DNA of 62,000 nt from Chrysomallon squamiferum (Eukaryota > Mollusca > Gastropoda > Neomphalida > Peltospiridae). Position numbers and translations under genes: made by a program. Below are positions 46,672 through 58,660 of this stretch, piece after piece. The stretch spans positions 4,796,443 through 4,858,442 of the forward strand of contig CM022672.1 in assembly GCA_012295275.1 (NCBI GenBank). The letters run 5' to 3'. Within the stretch, counting starts at the first letter, position 1; every line of letters begins with the position of its first letter. The notes below the pieces were generated by a model, which worked only from the letters and a program-made list of their open reading frames with translations, had not been told where the DNA came from and ran no database searches.

Positions 46672-47959
46672 AAGAAGAATAGTAAACACCGTCCCCAAAA
46701 CCAAACAAACAAATAACAACAACAACAAAAATACATCAATAACATAAATGAAATAAAACTAAATAATTTTTATTTTAGCTATGGTAGATGCTAATGTGCC
46801 ATGTTCAGAAGATAAATCATCTTCACTGTCAGCAACGTCCGTCCACGTTAGCTCTGTCACAGATGTCACCACAGAAGTGACGTCACAGTCGAGTCAGCAT
46901 ACTGATTTATATAGCTATATTACGTCTGAACAATCCAGCACGTATCTTGTAGAAACGAAACCTGCTACGTCCGAACTTAATTTGAAAGACACGTTCATTA
47001 TCTCCACCCAGGAACAAATAAGCTCCGATTCAGCTGTCAGTATCCCTACACAAAACCGAATAAGCTCGGATTCAGCTTTCAGTATCGCTTCACAAAACCG
47101 AATAAGTTCAGATGCAACTGAAGTGACTTTATCCCAAACACAGATAAATCCAGATACAACAGTCGTGATTTCATCCAAAGGACAAATAAGTTCAGATACA
47201 ACTGTCGTAATTTCATCCCAAGGACAAACAAGTTCAGTTACAACTGTCATGATTTCATCCCAAGATCTAATAAGCTCAGATACAGTTACTGGTTTTGCTT
47301 CACTTGCAGAGATGACTAAAGATTCATCTACGATGAAAGGAGCGATGAATGAAACTAACAGTCCTCCTGAACCATTAGAATCAACTGACAATGTCCCAGA
47401 ACCATTTCTGGCAACAGTGGAAGATGTTATACAAACAAAGTTACTTATAGAATCCTCTTTTGTCGAAAATATTAATTCTGACAGTCCCTACGAATACCCA
47501 CACGATGACTCGACCGCTCAGTTTGAAACGACACTTTTAAAAAGCGTCGCAAATAACGTTATAAATGATGTCTCAAACGACGCTCGCGTAGAGCAAGACC
47601 TCTTGACTGATCATCTCGTTACTATCACTGAGTACAGTTCCCAAGTTGATCGTGGAAATGCTGGGTGCTCTTGTCGTTGCAGACGACCTATGAATGATGC
47701 CGCGATGACGGAGATGCAGCAAAATGTTAAGAAGCTTACACTCAACCCGACCAGTCTTTCACAGCAGAAAAGAAAGAAGATCAGTGTCAAAGACGACAGG
47801 ATCTCAGCTCAGTCTATTGGCTACGTCGGTGTATGCACACTTGTCCTTGTCTTCGGCCCTCACGTCATGACTGATGTAATCTCGGTGTTAAGATTTTTGT
47901 TGGTGAAATTAAGAGACTCGGTTCACCAGCATAAATCATCGAGAAATTCATCTCGCTAA
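44496..47959 (+). CDS. Secreted-then-anchored protein: F-type-lectin/discoidin-like domain, repeat stalk, C-terminal hydrophobic segment
   Basis: Four exons join in phase 1: 44496-44562, 45441-45653, 46230-46448 and 46779-47959 (TAA). The product is 559 aa. Residues 1-21 (MSFVILFFLRIFLFTCHSVIA) are a clear signal peptide. Residues 23-166 form a galactose-binding-like fold as in F-type lectins and F5/8C domains: NVALSKSTSYSSQ, AVNGR, NPWWTVDLAGTYSI, then C---C, FVKIQLGHEGYLVLSEVEVY. The RxDCCxER-type fucose site of F-type lectins is not visible, so sugar binding is doubtful. Residues 168-345 are Ser/Thr-rich and probably O-glycosylated, with seven 14-residue repeats at 247-344. A Cys patch (GCSCRCRR) and basic stretch precede DDRISAQSIG and a hydrophobic segment at about 513-542. 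The last exon is a single 1.18-kb piece. It likely acts at the cell surface, with a ligand unknown. Confidence 0.85.
45004..45085. repeat. (CT)n microsatellite
   Basis: About 41 CT units in intron 1 of the lectin-like gene. An (AAT)n run at 46060-46105 and an (AAG)n run at 46642-46680 lie in introns 2 and 3. Confidence 0.97.
47018..47311 (+). repeat. 42-bp coding minisatellite (seven 14-residue repeats)
   Basis: In-frame units of the type ISSDTTVVISSQGQ, with variants ISSDSAVSIPTQNR, INPDTTVVISSKGQ and TSSVTTVMISSQDL. A degenerate eighth unit precedes them (LNLKDTFIISTQEQ). The repeats form the mucin-like stalk of the lectin-like protein. The antisense strand is also open for 158 codons across it because of codon periodicity. 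Confidence 0.9.
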
Positions 47960-48078
47960 CACACCATATCGAAATAAGACAGTTCATTAATAATATAAAT
48001 AATAATAAATAACAAAAATAAATAAATAATAAAATGCTTGTAGACGCCGATACATTCTATATATGGAATAAGAACATC

Positions 48079-48080
<2 letters not shown>

Positions 48081-48120
<40 letters not shown>
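48081..48120. repeat. (GT)n microsatellite
   Basis: Twenty GT units in the likely 3' UTR of the lectin-like gene. Confidence 0.97.
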
Positions 48121-48121
<1 letters not shown>

Positions 48122-48153
48122 GATGAGATGTTATCTCTTGCAATGCTCACCGG

Positions 48154-48191
48154 AATAAAATAGCAGTCAGCAAACCGTACATCGAAATAAA
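48154..48191 (+). terminator. Candidate polyadenylation signals of the lectin-like gene
   Basis: AATAAA at 48154-48159 and 48186-48191, about 200-230 bases after the stop. The 48200-48590 interval beyond has no other gene signal. Confidence 0.45.
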
Positions 48192-48592
48192 GTTTGATTT
48201 AATTTATCCGGAGACTTAAGTCACCAACAAATAATATCGACACACGACTGTTTCAACAGAATTAAAATATTTTGACTAGCAGTTTGCTATTCTTAATCTG
48301 GAAATAATGATTTTGACTCACTATAAGGTAGAACTAGCTTTATAAAGGGCGATACACAAATATGTGGAAAGACGTAAAAGGTCAATAGATTATTATCGAT
48401 ATTACGTTTTTACTTCTTTTTTTTTTTCTTCAAAATTATGCTTAAATGTGATACATCACGTTAATATCGATAAGCTTAAGATGTAATGAGTCTTAACCCA
48501 CCAACACCATGCCATCATTGACTATTCAAGTTTTTAATTTTAAATCTGCAAATTTAGACAAAATATGTATAGTTAACTATTTACATTATAAA

Positions 48593-48982
48593 ATGGCGAG
48601 TGACCCGAAAAGAACAATCTCTATAGCTGATCTGAATGTTAAGGTATTAAAACTAGTTTATGTTTCAGATACAGTTATAATTAATGTACATCTAAAACAA
48701 AGTACAGAGTTGTTTTGAATAATTATTTGAATAATACACAATGGTGAAGATGATAATAATTATAATAATTACGATAAATAAATTAATTAATTAAGAAAAG
48801 AGTGAATGAATGAACGAATGAATGAAAAATGTTTTGTAGAGAATTACTGTTGATGTTTTATGTCAGCTTTTTTGTCTTTATAGTGTTTGTTAGATTCGAT
48901 GAGATTTCACACGAACAATCACTGATTCCGTGCCCAGTCTCAGACAAATAAACTATTCAAATACGGGGTTTCGGATTTATGA

Positions 48983-49050
<68 letters not shown>

Positions 49051-50185
49051 ATTAATAGCAAATTTCATATCTACTGCATTTCATTGGGGAGAGGATTTTG
49101 AAATCATTTAGGATTTCAGGTTCTTCACTTATTTCACCCAGTATAATCTCTCTCTTTCTCTCTGAAAATGTTTACGACGTTTATGACGTCATACAGGGCC
49201 GGGGTCTACATACGGGTTTCTTAGTCATAAAGCATTTTGATTGGTCCATTAAAGAACGCGACCCCAGAAGGCAGACAGAGAGAAGACGTATGACGAAGTT
49301 GTAAGTTATAATGGAATTTGTTTCGATTTACAATTAGTCTATTAATTTTTAGTAAATTGGTTTCCTTCTTGCTAATATTAATTTAAGGTTTAGGTAATCT
49401 GTTTTTCTAATTGCCGTTTCTTATTTAATCAGTACGATAGATAATTACAATAAAATAATAAATTCGGTTCATAAAGTTAAACAACTACAAGAAACGTGTC
49501 GTCTGCGTGGTGTTTTTATATTTTATTAAAGAAACGAAATTCCTGTAATACTTGTATAGATAAACGATGATTTCACGATAATAATACGATTTGGCTTCAT
49601 AATTAAGCAGATTCTGAGATTGTAATTTTTTTATAGATTGCCTAGAGAATAAAATCTAAAACTTAACAGTAGCATGGACCAAAGATTTTTTAAAAATAAA
49701 AATAGGAAACTCATTGTTTGCATACATAATAGAGCATGTTTTAGAAGTTGAATGCTTTTTGTTTTAACGAAAATGAGTGAAAAATGTACTTTTTCACTTT
49801 TTTTTTTTTATACGGCCGGTTGACGGACTTTTTAAATTTCTTTAAAAAAATTTATGTTGTAAAACTGGTATCAAGCATTATAATGAATGTATCAAGGCAA
49901 TCATTTAAATAACGTGATCAATTTGGTTTTTACATGTAAATATCACCTGTAATGCATTGAAAAGGTAAATAAATATTATTAAAAAAGAAGAATTATAATG
50001 GTTTCAAGTATCGTTTTACAACTAGGTACTCAGAACTGTCGGCTGTATGGAGTTTTAGCAGAGTAACGTGTCCACATGGTACGTTATGAAAATTGTTATC
50101 TTCATATCCACACACCAATGGCTGTGAAAATTATTTTATTTTAATATTATTATTATTTTTATTTTTGTTGGCGATGTCGTAATAC

Positions 50186-50218
<33 letters not shown>

Positions 50219-50878
50219 TAGGACGCGATGGTATGACGTCAAAGATAAAAAAAAAGTTAAAAAAAAAAGGTTTCGACCTTTGCAGCAATTTCTACTCAAT
50301 AATAGACATCTATGTAAACGAGGCATTGATTAAATTTCATATTTCCCCAAATTACTTTTAATAATCCATGTAGAATTGATTGCATGCTGAAGGAATCTTG
50401 GATTTCGATCGAAAGTTTTGCGAAATATTTAAACTTTCAATTTCAATTATTTTAGGTCTGTTTTCTGAATTTTTTATGAGATAGACTGATACAAATAAGG
50501 ATAGTTCTTCATATTGCCAAACCATGATGTCACTCGCCTTTTGTAGCTTCTTTTTCAAGTTAATAACATTTTTCAAACGGATTATTTTTGTGCAAATGCG
50601 TGCATACTTTGTAATAAACTAAAATTATAATTCGGTAAAAGATTAATGTATTGACTTTTCTAATTGGCAATATTCCCCGTGTCAGAACCCATTAAATTCT
50701 GTTGTATTAAAAACGTCATAACTTTAAATATTTATCAGAACAATATGAAGTAGCATTGCAAAGTTCATTTCAAGACCTTCCACCGATATCAACAAAACTG
50801 GAATCCTTTGAATTTGTCATATATGGTCTATGTATGATATCCAAGGAAGAAACCCGCTCTCACAAAATGATTGATTAG
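48593..50878 (+). CDS. Unidentified four-exon gene
   Basis: Four intervals with matching splice sites and phases give one open reading frame of 115 codons. Exon 48593-48643 (MASDPKRTISIADLNVK) has donor AAG/GTATTA, phase 0. Exon 49197-49300 (acceptor ATACAG, donor GTT/GTAAGT) encodes FLVIKHFDWSIKERDPRRQT and ERRRMTK. Exon 50026-50078 (acceptor ACTAG, donor ATG/GTACGT) encodes YSELSAVWSFSRVTCPH. Exon 50739-50878 (acceptor TTATCAG) encodes QYEVALQSSFQDLPPISTKL and further residues to TAG. All three junctions keep frame, which is unlikely by chance. The basic RRQTERRRMTKLYSEL stretch vaguely recalls the basic region of an HLH protein, but I do not assign it. The 3' end is uncertain: exon-like pieces at 51275-51322 and 52832-52894 could belong to other isoforms. 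Confidence 0.6.
48984..49048. repeat. (AAT)n microsatellite
   Basis: About 21 AAT units in intron 1 of the unidentified four-exon gene. Confidence 0.95.
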
Positions 50879-51274
50879 CTGCAAGAAATGATTCGTCTGC
50901 AGAAAAGCATGTCGTGACCTAGATAATATCATAATAAAATAATATAAAAATAAAAGCATTTTAAAAAAAAAAAAAAAATTTTTTCATTTTTTTTTTTTTT
51001 TTTTTGTTATTATTATTTTTGTTTTTCTTCTACATATATATATACAAATTTGACAAATATCTGCACAATTCTTTCAGTGAACAATCCTTTGCTGTAAAAG
51101 CAGACAATTTCCACTCTACTTCGAAGGATAACATCATAATCTGAAAATAACTGTTCTCTGTTTTACATGCTGAATGTCTGTGGAACTTGGTATCAGTTCA
51201 TCTATCCATTTGCAAAACGGTCTGTAATGTTAAAGAAGGCATCACCATTTATATAAAGTATGAACTTTTCACAG

Positions 51275-51322
51275 AGCAGTACTTTCCAGTGGCTTTTGAA
51301 AGTTCAGATGGGGCAAAGAGAG
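51275..51322 (+). other. Candidate extra exon of the 48.6-kb gene
   Basis: A 48-base interval between a good acceptor (TTTTCACAG) and donor (AGAG/GTAATT). It is open in two phases: QYFPVAFESSDGAKR (phase 1) or SSTFQWLLKVQMGQRE (phase 0). No strong donor in the preceding exon fits, so its place is unclear. Confidence 0.3.
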
Positions 51323-51727
51323 GTAATTACAGATAGACAGATAGATAGATACAGATTATAGATGTAGATATTTCTGTGATGACTATCAGCCATCACAAAC
51401 ACACACATGCTCATATACACTTGTTCAGTATTTAGTATGAATTACTATATTGTATGTATTTATTTCATATAAAGGATACTTTCATAGAATTATTGTTAGT
51501 GTTTATTATTTTTGTTATTATATGTATGTCTGTGTATGTGTGATGTATATACATAGATACAGACATAATAATAATAATAATAATAATAATCATATATGTA
51601 GAAATAAATATTTTAAAAAATATATAAATACACATTGTTCAGAATTCAAGATTTATACTTGAATTAATAAATGAAACAACTTTTGAAGACAGTGAATTAT
51701 ATTAATTTGCTTTTGCATGTCTTTCAG

Positions 51728-51857
51728 AAAACGCCATTTGAACTAAAAAAAAAAGTTTTATATTTCTTTTTCTTGCCGTGCACAACTTCGTGTCGGACTG
51801 CTGCCTGTTCCTTTTCTGCAGTTTGCAACATAACCTGTGATGGATTTGTGTATTTGT
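51728..51857 (+). other. Exon-like interval, strand uncertain
   Basis: The plus strand has an acceptor (TGTCTTTCAG) and a strong donor (TTTGT/GTAAGTAT). The Cys-rich reading is PCTTSCRTAACSFSAVCNIT. The minus strand over the same bases also reads like coding sequence (VMLQTAEKEQAAVRHEVVHG) behind a CATCACAG acceptor. I cannot decide between them. Confidence 0.25.
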
Positions 51858-52515
51858 GTAAGTATATTTACCCTGTACTGCTTAAGTAACTGAGAATATT
51901 TTATAACCTAATCTTCTCCTATTATCTGTTTTACGTATAATGATATAGCTTGTTTTAACGCAGATTCTGTGAAAGAGATATTTGTAACTTTTTTGTTAAT
52001 AACTTGCTAAAAAAAAAAAAAAAAAAAAATCAGAAGATAATTATTATTATTATTCTATGATCTCCCAAATGGTGTCACAACATTAGTACAAATGGAGAAA
52101 AATTAAGATTCTGTTGTGTTTTTTTTTATTTTTTTTTTTATTTTTTTTTTGTTGTAATAACCTGTAATAATGTGCTGGTTCCCAGGAATAAATCATTATT
52201 TTCCCCAATATCTTTATTCAGATATTTTAAAGATAACAAGACCAACAGGTGTAAATGTTGAAATTGTTTATAAACGATCTACTACTGATTTGTTATATAG
52301 GTAGTTAACGAAAATAGGAAACTAAGGATGTTTTGGACAATGTGACGCTAGGGATAGTGTATATGTATGTACATGCTGTACACACACAGAGATATGCTTT
52401 TATTTATTTAAGAAAATATTTGAAGTAAACTTACTTTTTTATTTTATTTTATTTATTTATTTTTTTATTTATTTAATGCATAATACTACTTTTCTGTAGA
52501 AGACAGAGATAAGTA

Positions 52516-52724
52516 CAATGGTGCCTTGACTTACGAGTTTAATTCGTTGTGTGACCGAGCTCGTAACTCAGATATGCTCGTATATCAAATCACTACTGCA
52601 CAAAACGTGAAACAACACAAGAGAGATGCGACGCGGGATGCAGGCCAGATGTTGTGTTGTTCGTTGCGCCAAATAATGGCGACATATCTGAAGTTGGGGG
52701 CACTTGTAAGTCAAGATACCACTG
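52516..52724. mobile_element. Non-autonomous TIR transposon, copy 2 of the 5.3-kb family
   Basis: Starts CAATGGTGCCTTGACTTACG and ends GTAAGTCAAGATACCACTG, with flanking TA on both sides. The first about 65 bases closely match copy 1 (TTACGAGTTTAATT, GACCGAGCTCGTAACTCA, TGCTCGTATATCA). The interior is shorter and different (209 bases total). No coding capacity. Confidence 0.8.
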
Positions 52725-52831
52725 TATTTGTCTTTTACGATCAGGTAAAACCTAACTCAAATTTAATTACATAATGTATTATTTTTATAAATACTCAGAT
52801 TTTAATCTGCTGTTGTTTCTTTTTCTTCCAG

Positions 52832-52894
52832 AAAAATCTCAATGAATCACAAAATAGCATGACGTTCCGTGATGCCTTGAAGTATATTTCTTAG
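52832..52894 (+). other. Candidate terminal exon
   Basis: After a good acceptor (TTTTTCTTCCAG), a phase-0 frame reads KNLNESQNSMTFRDALKYIS and then TAG. It looks like a 3' coding exon of a plus-strand transcript, perhaps the 48.6-kb gene through 51275-51322 (phase 0). The link is not established. Nothing else is seen in 52895-53490 except a GTAGTA-type repeat. Confidence 0.3.
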
Positions 52895-53491
52895 TCTATG
52901 CTCCTGATTTGGGTCATCTTGCAGGTTCTACCAATGTGTGTCAGTATAACAAAATAATTATATGAGAAATTTATCAGTTATCGTTGTGAACATAAGTATT
53001 TCTTGAATGATCCTGTTGTACTTTTTTATTAGAATTATGTTATATATATATCTGTTCTGTATTACATAAGCAAATCACTGTTTGCTTCGTGGGAAGCATC
53101 ATCTGTAAATATACTGTGAATGTGAAAGAATGAGAATTTGAAGAGCCAGGAAACTGTATTCAAAAAACCAAAATCAAATTAACAGTGCAATCACAAAGAT
53201 GTCAAAATTAGTATCGCTGAAATACATGTTTCGTTATTATTATTGTTAGAAGTATTATATGTGGTAGAAGTATAGTATTAGGTAGTTGTAGTAGTGGTAG
53301 TATTAGCAGAAGCAGAGGCAGTAGTAGTAGTAGTGGTTTTAGTGATAATGTTTAAGACAATTACACTAAGTAGCAACATTCGCGGTAGTAGTTTTATCAT
53401 TTAATTTATATTTAGTTCATCATTCTATATGATAGAGAGTCACGGGGCCAAACACATAAGAGGTGTTAGACTTCAAGTGCTAACGACTCTA

Positions 53492-53868
53492 TTAAAATAT
53501 GGTTCGTTTCTTGTCTAGGGTTTGCGCCTTTGGTGGACCCGCTGACACTGTAATTAAGAAACTGACGGTTGATTATAACTGATACGTATATTTGCCTATG
53601 CTACAGATATACAATAACAAGTATCCACTATGAACACCAAAAAGAAAACACAATAATTTTCTGCAACCATACCATAAGGATCACTTGGTTTAAGATTCCT
53701 TTCATTTTCTGTTGTGCATTTACCTCTTAAATGCTTACCTGAATGTTTGTAGTCATTGTTTTCATTTCTGCTTTCTTCATGGTAGCTACAAATGCCATGA
53801 ACATTACCCCGATTTGCCATCTTCAGTCTTTTTGTGGCTGTTCCTAGTGGACCATCTTCTTTGTACAT
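53492..53868 (-). CDS. Possible two-exon small protein, unidentified
   Basis: Exon 53739-53868 starts at ATG (MYKEDGPLGTATKRLKMANR, then SRNENNDYKHS) and ends at CATTCAG/GTAAGC, phase 1. Exon 53492-53547 has acceptor TTAATTACAG and continues in frame VSAGPPKAQTLDKKRTIF to TAA. The product is about 61 residues, basic and polar. The frame is open upstream of the ATG through an A-run, so the start may be further 5'. Another minus-strand piece at 54006 (TGTTGTGTTGCAG acceptor, MPFMSVEERTFRMR) could be an upstream exon but is out of frame. No homolog recognised. Confidence 0.35.
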
Positions 53869-54229
53869 GGACAGATTTTTTTTTTTCCAGTACAAACTGC
53901 CCGTAAATGTTGACCTATCTATCTGTAGTCCAAATTACATATATCACGCTTTTTTTTTTTTTTTCTCATTCGAAATGTTCTTTCCTCCACCGACATGAAT
54001 GGCATTCTGCAACACAACAGAAATACGTTTATTCACAACCGAAAGGAAGTGGACAGAGGTGTTTACAGTGCTTCGCGGGCAGGCACTTTCTTGCCGATCA
54101 ATTTTCTCATCAGCTATTGGTGTATGGGAGATAACTCCACGTAACATAACACGAAAGCAGTTATTCGAATAATAATAACGTACGTTTTTATTTTTTTAGT
54201 TAACAACGTTAACGTTAACACTGTAGTCG

Positions 54230-54269
<40 letters not shown>

Positions 54270-54288
54270 TATATATATATATATATAT
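54230..54288. repeat. (AAT)n then (TA)n microsatellite
   Basis: Low-complexity run. The stretch 54290-56230 holds no supported gene, only triplet-rich and AT-rich DNA including GTAGTA runs near 55796-55855. Confidence 0.93.
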
Positions 54289-56230
54289 TCAATTATGAAA
54301 AAGAAGTATAATAAGAATTTTATTTTAAAAATAGAAATAAAAAATTATTTCAGTTTCCAAACAATTTATTTCGTTTCAAAAATGGCTACGAACAAAAACT
54401 AACGCACTCTCCCGGTGACATCATAAAATTATATCTCCCTTGTTTTTGTTTCAATAAACATTGTAAACTAAAAATGTTAACCATAACACCATTTAGATAC
54501 AACAGAAACTAGGACCAATAGGCGGCGATTGACTTTATCTTTAATCTGCTTGTTTCCAGTAATCTGACAATATCGGATTTTTAAAAGGTCATGCATTAGT
54601 GAAACCCTAGGAAAACTGATGCTTTCTTTTCTTTAACTGGACATAAATATCAGTGGTATTAAAATGTTAACATGAGTAAATAATTCAAGTACTGTTAATT
54701 TGTTTACGAATTCTTTGTTTCAAAGCCTATAGAGATAATTCAAATAGCTTCAAGAATGTAAAAATAAAATAAAACAACCAGCATTGCCTCTGATGCTACT
54801 GATACCTGTAATACTACTACTACTAATCACCTACTGCTAATACTACTATCACAGGCACTACTTCAGCTATTATTTTTTGTTGTCATTTCTTCTTCTTCTT
54901 CTCCCCCCTCCCCGTATGCAAGCAGTTATGGCATGGATCGGATTAAAGTCCGTAACATCTTATTAACACAACTCTGCAGCGTTCGACTCGCTTAGAAAAA
55001 AAACTAAAACATATTTACTTTTCTTTTTCTGGACTAAGATTATTTCTTGAACATGAGTAAAATGCAATTTTTTAAAATTTTATTTGTTTTATTTTAAAGA
55101 CGTTACAGAAGTGAATATGTAGAAAAAGGTCTTTAGTGGATAGTTTCTTGTTGAAATAAATAAATAAATGCGGTAATGCAAAGTCTTATTCGTTAAATTT
55201 CAATGCTTTTTTTTTTTTTTTTTTTTTTAATTTGCCTTTGTACTCACGCGATAGATTTATTCTGCCATATAAGATTTATTTGTTGTAAATCATTACGCAT
55301 TTTAGGAAGCAATAAGGCATGATCGAACAGGTTCTTGTAATGTTTGCAGCGCTAGTGTAATAGTAGCAGTATTAATAGTAATGATAGTAGCAGTGGTATT
55401 TACTCTTTTTATTAATATATATTTAGTTTTTTAATCCATCGAAAACAACTTCGATTCATAATCATAATCAAAACAATTTCTTGTTCGTAACTGTTATCAA
55501 AACAATTTGTTGTAAATTCGGTTGTATAATTATTAACTGTTTTAATCTAGTTTCTTCATTTTGTTGTTTACATATATATAAAATCCATAGTTTAGCCTGT
55601 GTAACCTTATGCAGTGAAATGTGATATACAGCGTCATTTTGAAATGTTTTTACAAATATTCTTAAAGTTATATTAAAGTGATCTTCCTGACACATGGTGA
55701 TAATTCAATCCCGTTTCCACTGTGTAAAACTAGAGAGCATAGTAATTTAGTAATATTAATTTCATCATCATCATCATCATTATTATTATTATTATTAGTA
55801 GTAGTAGTAGTAGTAGTAGTAGGTGTAGCAGTAGTAGTATTAGTATTAGTATATGAAGTGTTGTGTCTATGCGTGCTTTCAAATAAGATCAGTATAGATC
55901 TGTTTGAAATTTGTGTTGTCTTCTGGGTTATGTGTTGTTTTAGATGCTGTAGAGAAACTTCGACTGTACAACTTAAAATGATAATAAATATATATAACAC
56001 GTTGTTGTCATTATTATTAGTTGTTGTAGTAGAAACAGTTGTAGTAGAGTGGTGGTATAGTATCGGTAGATAGTTTATTATTTAATTTGTGTTCAGTTCA
56101 TTAGTTCATGATCCAAATCAAACACATTTGACAAAAGAAAAAGCCATTTTACGTAGAATAAATACGAAATAAAATTATAAAATACCATAAATTATTCCGA
56201 CTTTCTGTGTGTGGTCATACGCTTTTGTCT

Positions 56231-56232
<2 letters not shown>

Positions 56233-56297
<65 letters not shown>
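56233..56297. repeat. (GT)n microsatellite
   Basis: About 32 GT units followed by a short GA run. From 56300 to 57960 I see no gene, apart from a tiny exon-like interval near 56817-56840 between a TTTTCAG acceptor and a GTACGT donor. Confidence 0.97.
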
Positions 56298-56298
<1 letters not shown>

Positions 56299-57959
56299 TA
56301 GAGAGAGAGATGGTGTATAGCTAGCTTTACAAGAATATTTGAAACATGTTAACAGATACAAAATAAACTATAGCTTGAGGAAACAGAAATTACAAGATAG
56401 GAACATCTTAGCCAATAACAGTATGAAAAGGAAATGTCAACAGAAATAAATGTGTTTACAGGAGTATTTCTTTTCTTGCTGAAAAATGTGAGGATCTTGT
56501 ACAATATAAGGTTTTGGGTACATATTTTGCATCAAGTACGTTTGAGTACAGTAAAATTAAAATCTTAGTTTAATTTGAGTTATTATTCTTCTTATTATTA
56601 TTTATTCTTTTTTTTATTATTATTATTATTATTTTTTTTTTTTTTTTCCAGCGGATTTTAATCTACTCTTAGCGGTATCTTGGGTAACTAGGTTAGTTTA
56701 CTGATAATCTTGATAATGATGCAAGAATGTGGTGAAACTAGATATGACTGTGCGTTGACACACATACACACACACGACACGTAAATTGTATTTTAAAACG
56801 ATTTTTGTTTTCAGTTTCTCCTGTGAAAATGTGGTCAGGTACGTTCTTCTAATTGTTTTTGGAAATTCGTATTGAATTATTGCGTTAAATAGTGCAGCTG
56901 AAATCTTTATTGATCAAAATTTCGATCGTGACTATTTTACTTATTGGTGTTAACTAAGCAAATAAATAAAAAATACATTAGTGACTTTTTTGTTTGTTTT
57001 ATTCACTCAGTAATTTTTAGTGAAAGTGCGTTTAGTCGATATTTAAACATAATGAATTACTTGGGATGAAAATACTAACAAAAACAACACTCAGCACGAT
57101 AATGATATTACCTGAGAGAGACACCTTGCTGCTACTAAGCAATAGGCTACTATTATGATGCGTGCGAGATTATAATGATATTCATGGTAACAAAACTCAA
57201 AGAATCAAAATACAAGATATATATATATGTATGTATGTATGTAAGTCAGTACTATTAGATTTGATTAAGTAGTTTCTCTTTCTGCGTGTATGATGGTGTG
57301 TGCGCGTGTGTTTGTAAGTGTGAGTGCATGAATGTGTATGTCTGTATTTATGAATGTACGTTTATATGAGTATGTAATATTATATATATCTATGTCTTTG
57401 TATTTATGTTATCTGTGTGTGGGAAGTGGTGCGTGCGTGCGAGTGTATGCATGTGTGAAAACCTACGTGCCTGTTCGCATGCGGACGTTGAAACTTAACT
57501 CGGCTAACAGAGTTAGATGTTTCAGAAAGTCAGCCACATTTTGTCAAGTCACCGTAAACAATTTTCCTAACGCCTGATCTGATTTCGGCAATATTATTAC
57601 CAAACGTCATACGAAGAAAAGACACAAAATGTCTAGATAAAAAGAAAAAGAATGAAAAACGATAATACGATGAAGAAAAGAAGAAAAAAAAACAGATAAG
57701 AAGGAAACAGGATAGCAAGATTTTTATCAGCAAACATGCATCGACGTCATTTGACACTGAGAAAGCTCAAGAAAGAAAAATGAAAAACAGTCCGTTAGAA
57801 AAGGCACACAAAATACTGCAAAATAATATGCCTGTGTTGTGTTGAAAAAGGGGGGAAAAAAAAAAAAATGAAGTAGAAGAATGTAAGCTGCTATAAACAT
57901 ATTTACACGGTCGAAGGCTTGCAATCATTGAATATTCTCAAATGTCTACCTTGGATAAT

Positions 57960-58364
57960 AACTAGGAAAAAGAGGAAGTTCAGTGGTCTCTTAGAGAAAG
58001 TGTTTAGTGGCCAATACATTCTTAGTATTTTAGAGAATATAAAAATAAAAGATTAGTGGTCAGGTCACTACAGTGTTAGTGTTTACAGAATTATGTAAAA
58101 AAAATAAAAGTTTTGTTGTCAATATATAGAAAATTCATTAGATTAAAAAAGAGGGAGAGTCCGGTATTCTTACTGTTAGATAAAAGAGAAAATGTATAGT
58201 TAGTACGTTGTTAGTGTTAGTATTTTACAGAAACTTTTAGATCAGTGGTTCTCAACATCTAAAAACATGTTTATGTCCCCCTCTGATATAACAACAAAGT
58301 GAGTTTTGTAAAAGTGTAATTACTGTAATGTAAAGTAGAAATCCTTTAATTAAACAAAACTAAA

Positions 58365-58397
<33 letters not shown>

Positions 58398-58660
58398 AAA
58401 AAAAAAAAAAACTGCCTGATACACGATAACACGTGTAGACGAAGTGTGACAGGAAGTTTGGTCGTATGATATCACCTTTAAATTGTCCCCCCCGTGGTGG
58501 GATAGAAAAGATAGTTTAGTGTTCAGTACATTGTTAGTACTTTAGAGAACTCTTTAGATAAAAGACATTTTTTTAGTGTATCAGAGAATTGGCCAGATAC
58601 CCCAAAAAATTTAATAGTAAATACATATTTGTTAGTTTAGAGAATTAGATAAAAAATGAA
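57960..58660. repeat. Degenerate tandem array around a GTTAGTATTTTAGAGAA core
   Basis: Units of roughly 55-65 bases recur near 57997, 58054, 58195, 58514, 58570 and 58622. They share AGTGTTCAGTACATTGTTAG, TTTAGAGAA and AGATAAAAGA. The array is interrupted at about 58243-58500 by unrelated sequence that begins like a hAT transposon. Confidence 0.65.
58243..58500. mobile_element. Possible hAT-type transposon fragment inserted in the array
   Basis: CAGTGGTTCTCAACATCTAA followed by a C-rich GTCCCCCTC resembles the CAGTGGTTCTCAAC...GACCCCC 5' end common to hAT elements in animals. No matching 3' inverted end was found. A (CAA)n/A-run lies inside. Confidence 0.35.

Noticed and set aside
46915-47391. 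158-codon antisense frame
   Set aside because: Shadow of the Ser/Thr-rich coding repeat of the lectin-like gene. The sense frame has signal peptide, domain and splice support.
49197-50078. A bHLH transcription factor call for the 48.6-kb gene
   Set aside because: Only the basic RRQTERRRMTK stretch fits. The following residues lack a clear helix-loop-helix pattern.
53907-54147. Plus- and minus-strand frames (HRHEWHSATQQKYVYSQP and ISHTPIADEKIDRQES)
   Set aside because: Both are open over the same DNA, neither has a consistent exon partner, and an A/T run breaks the region.
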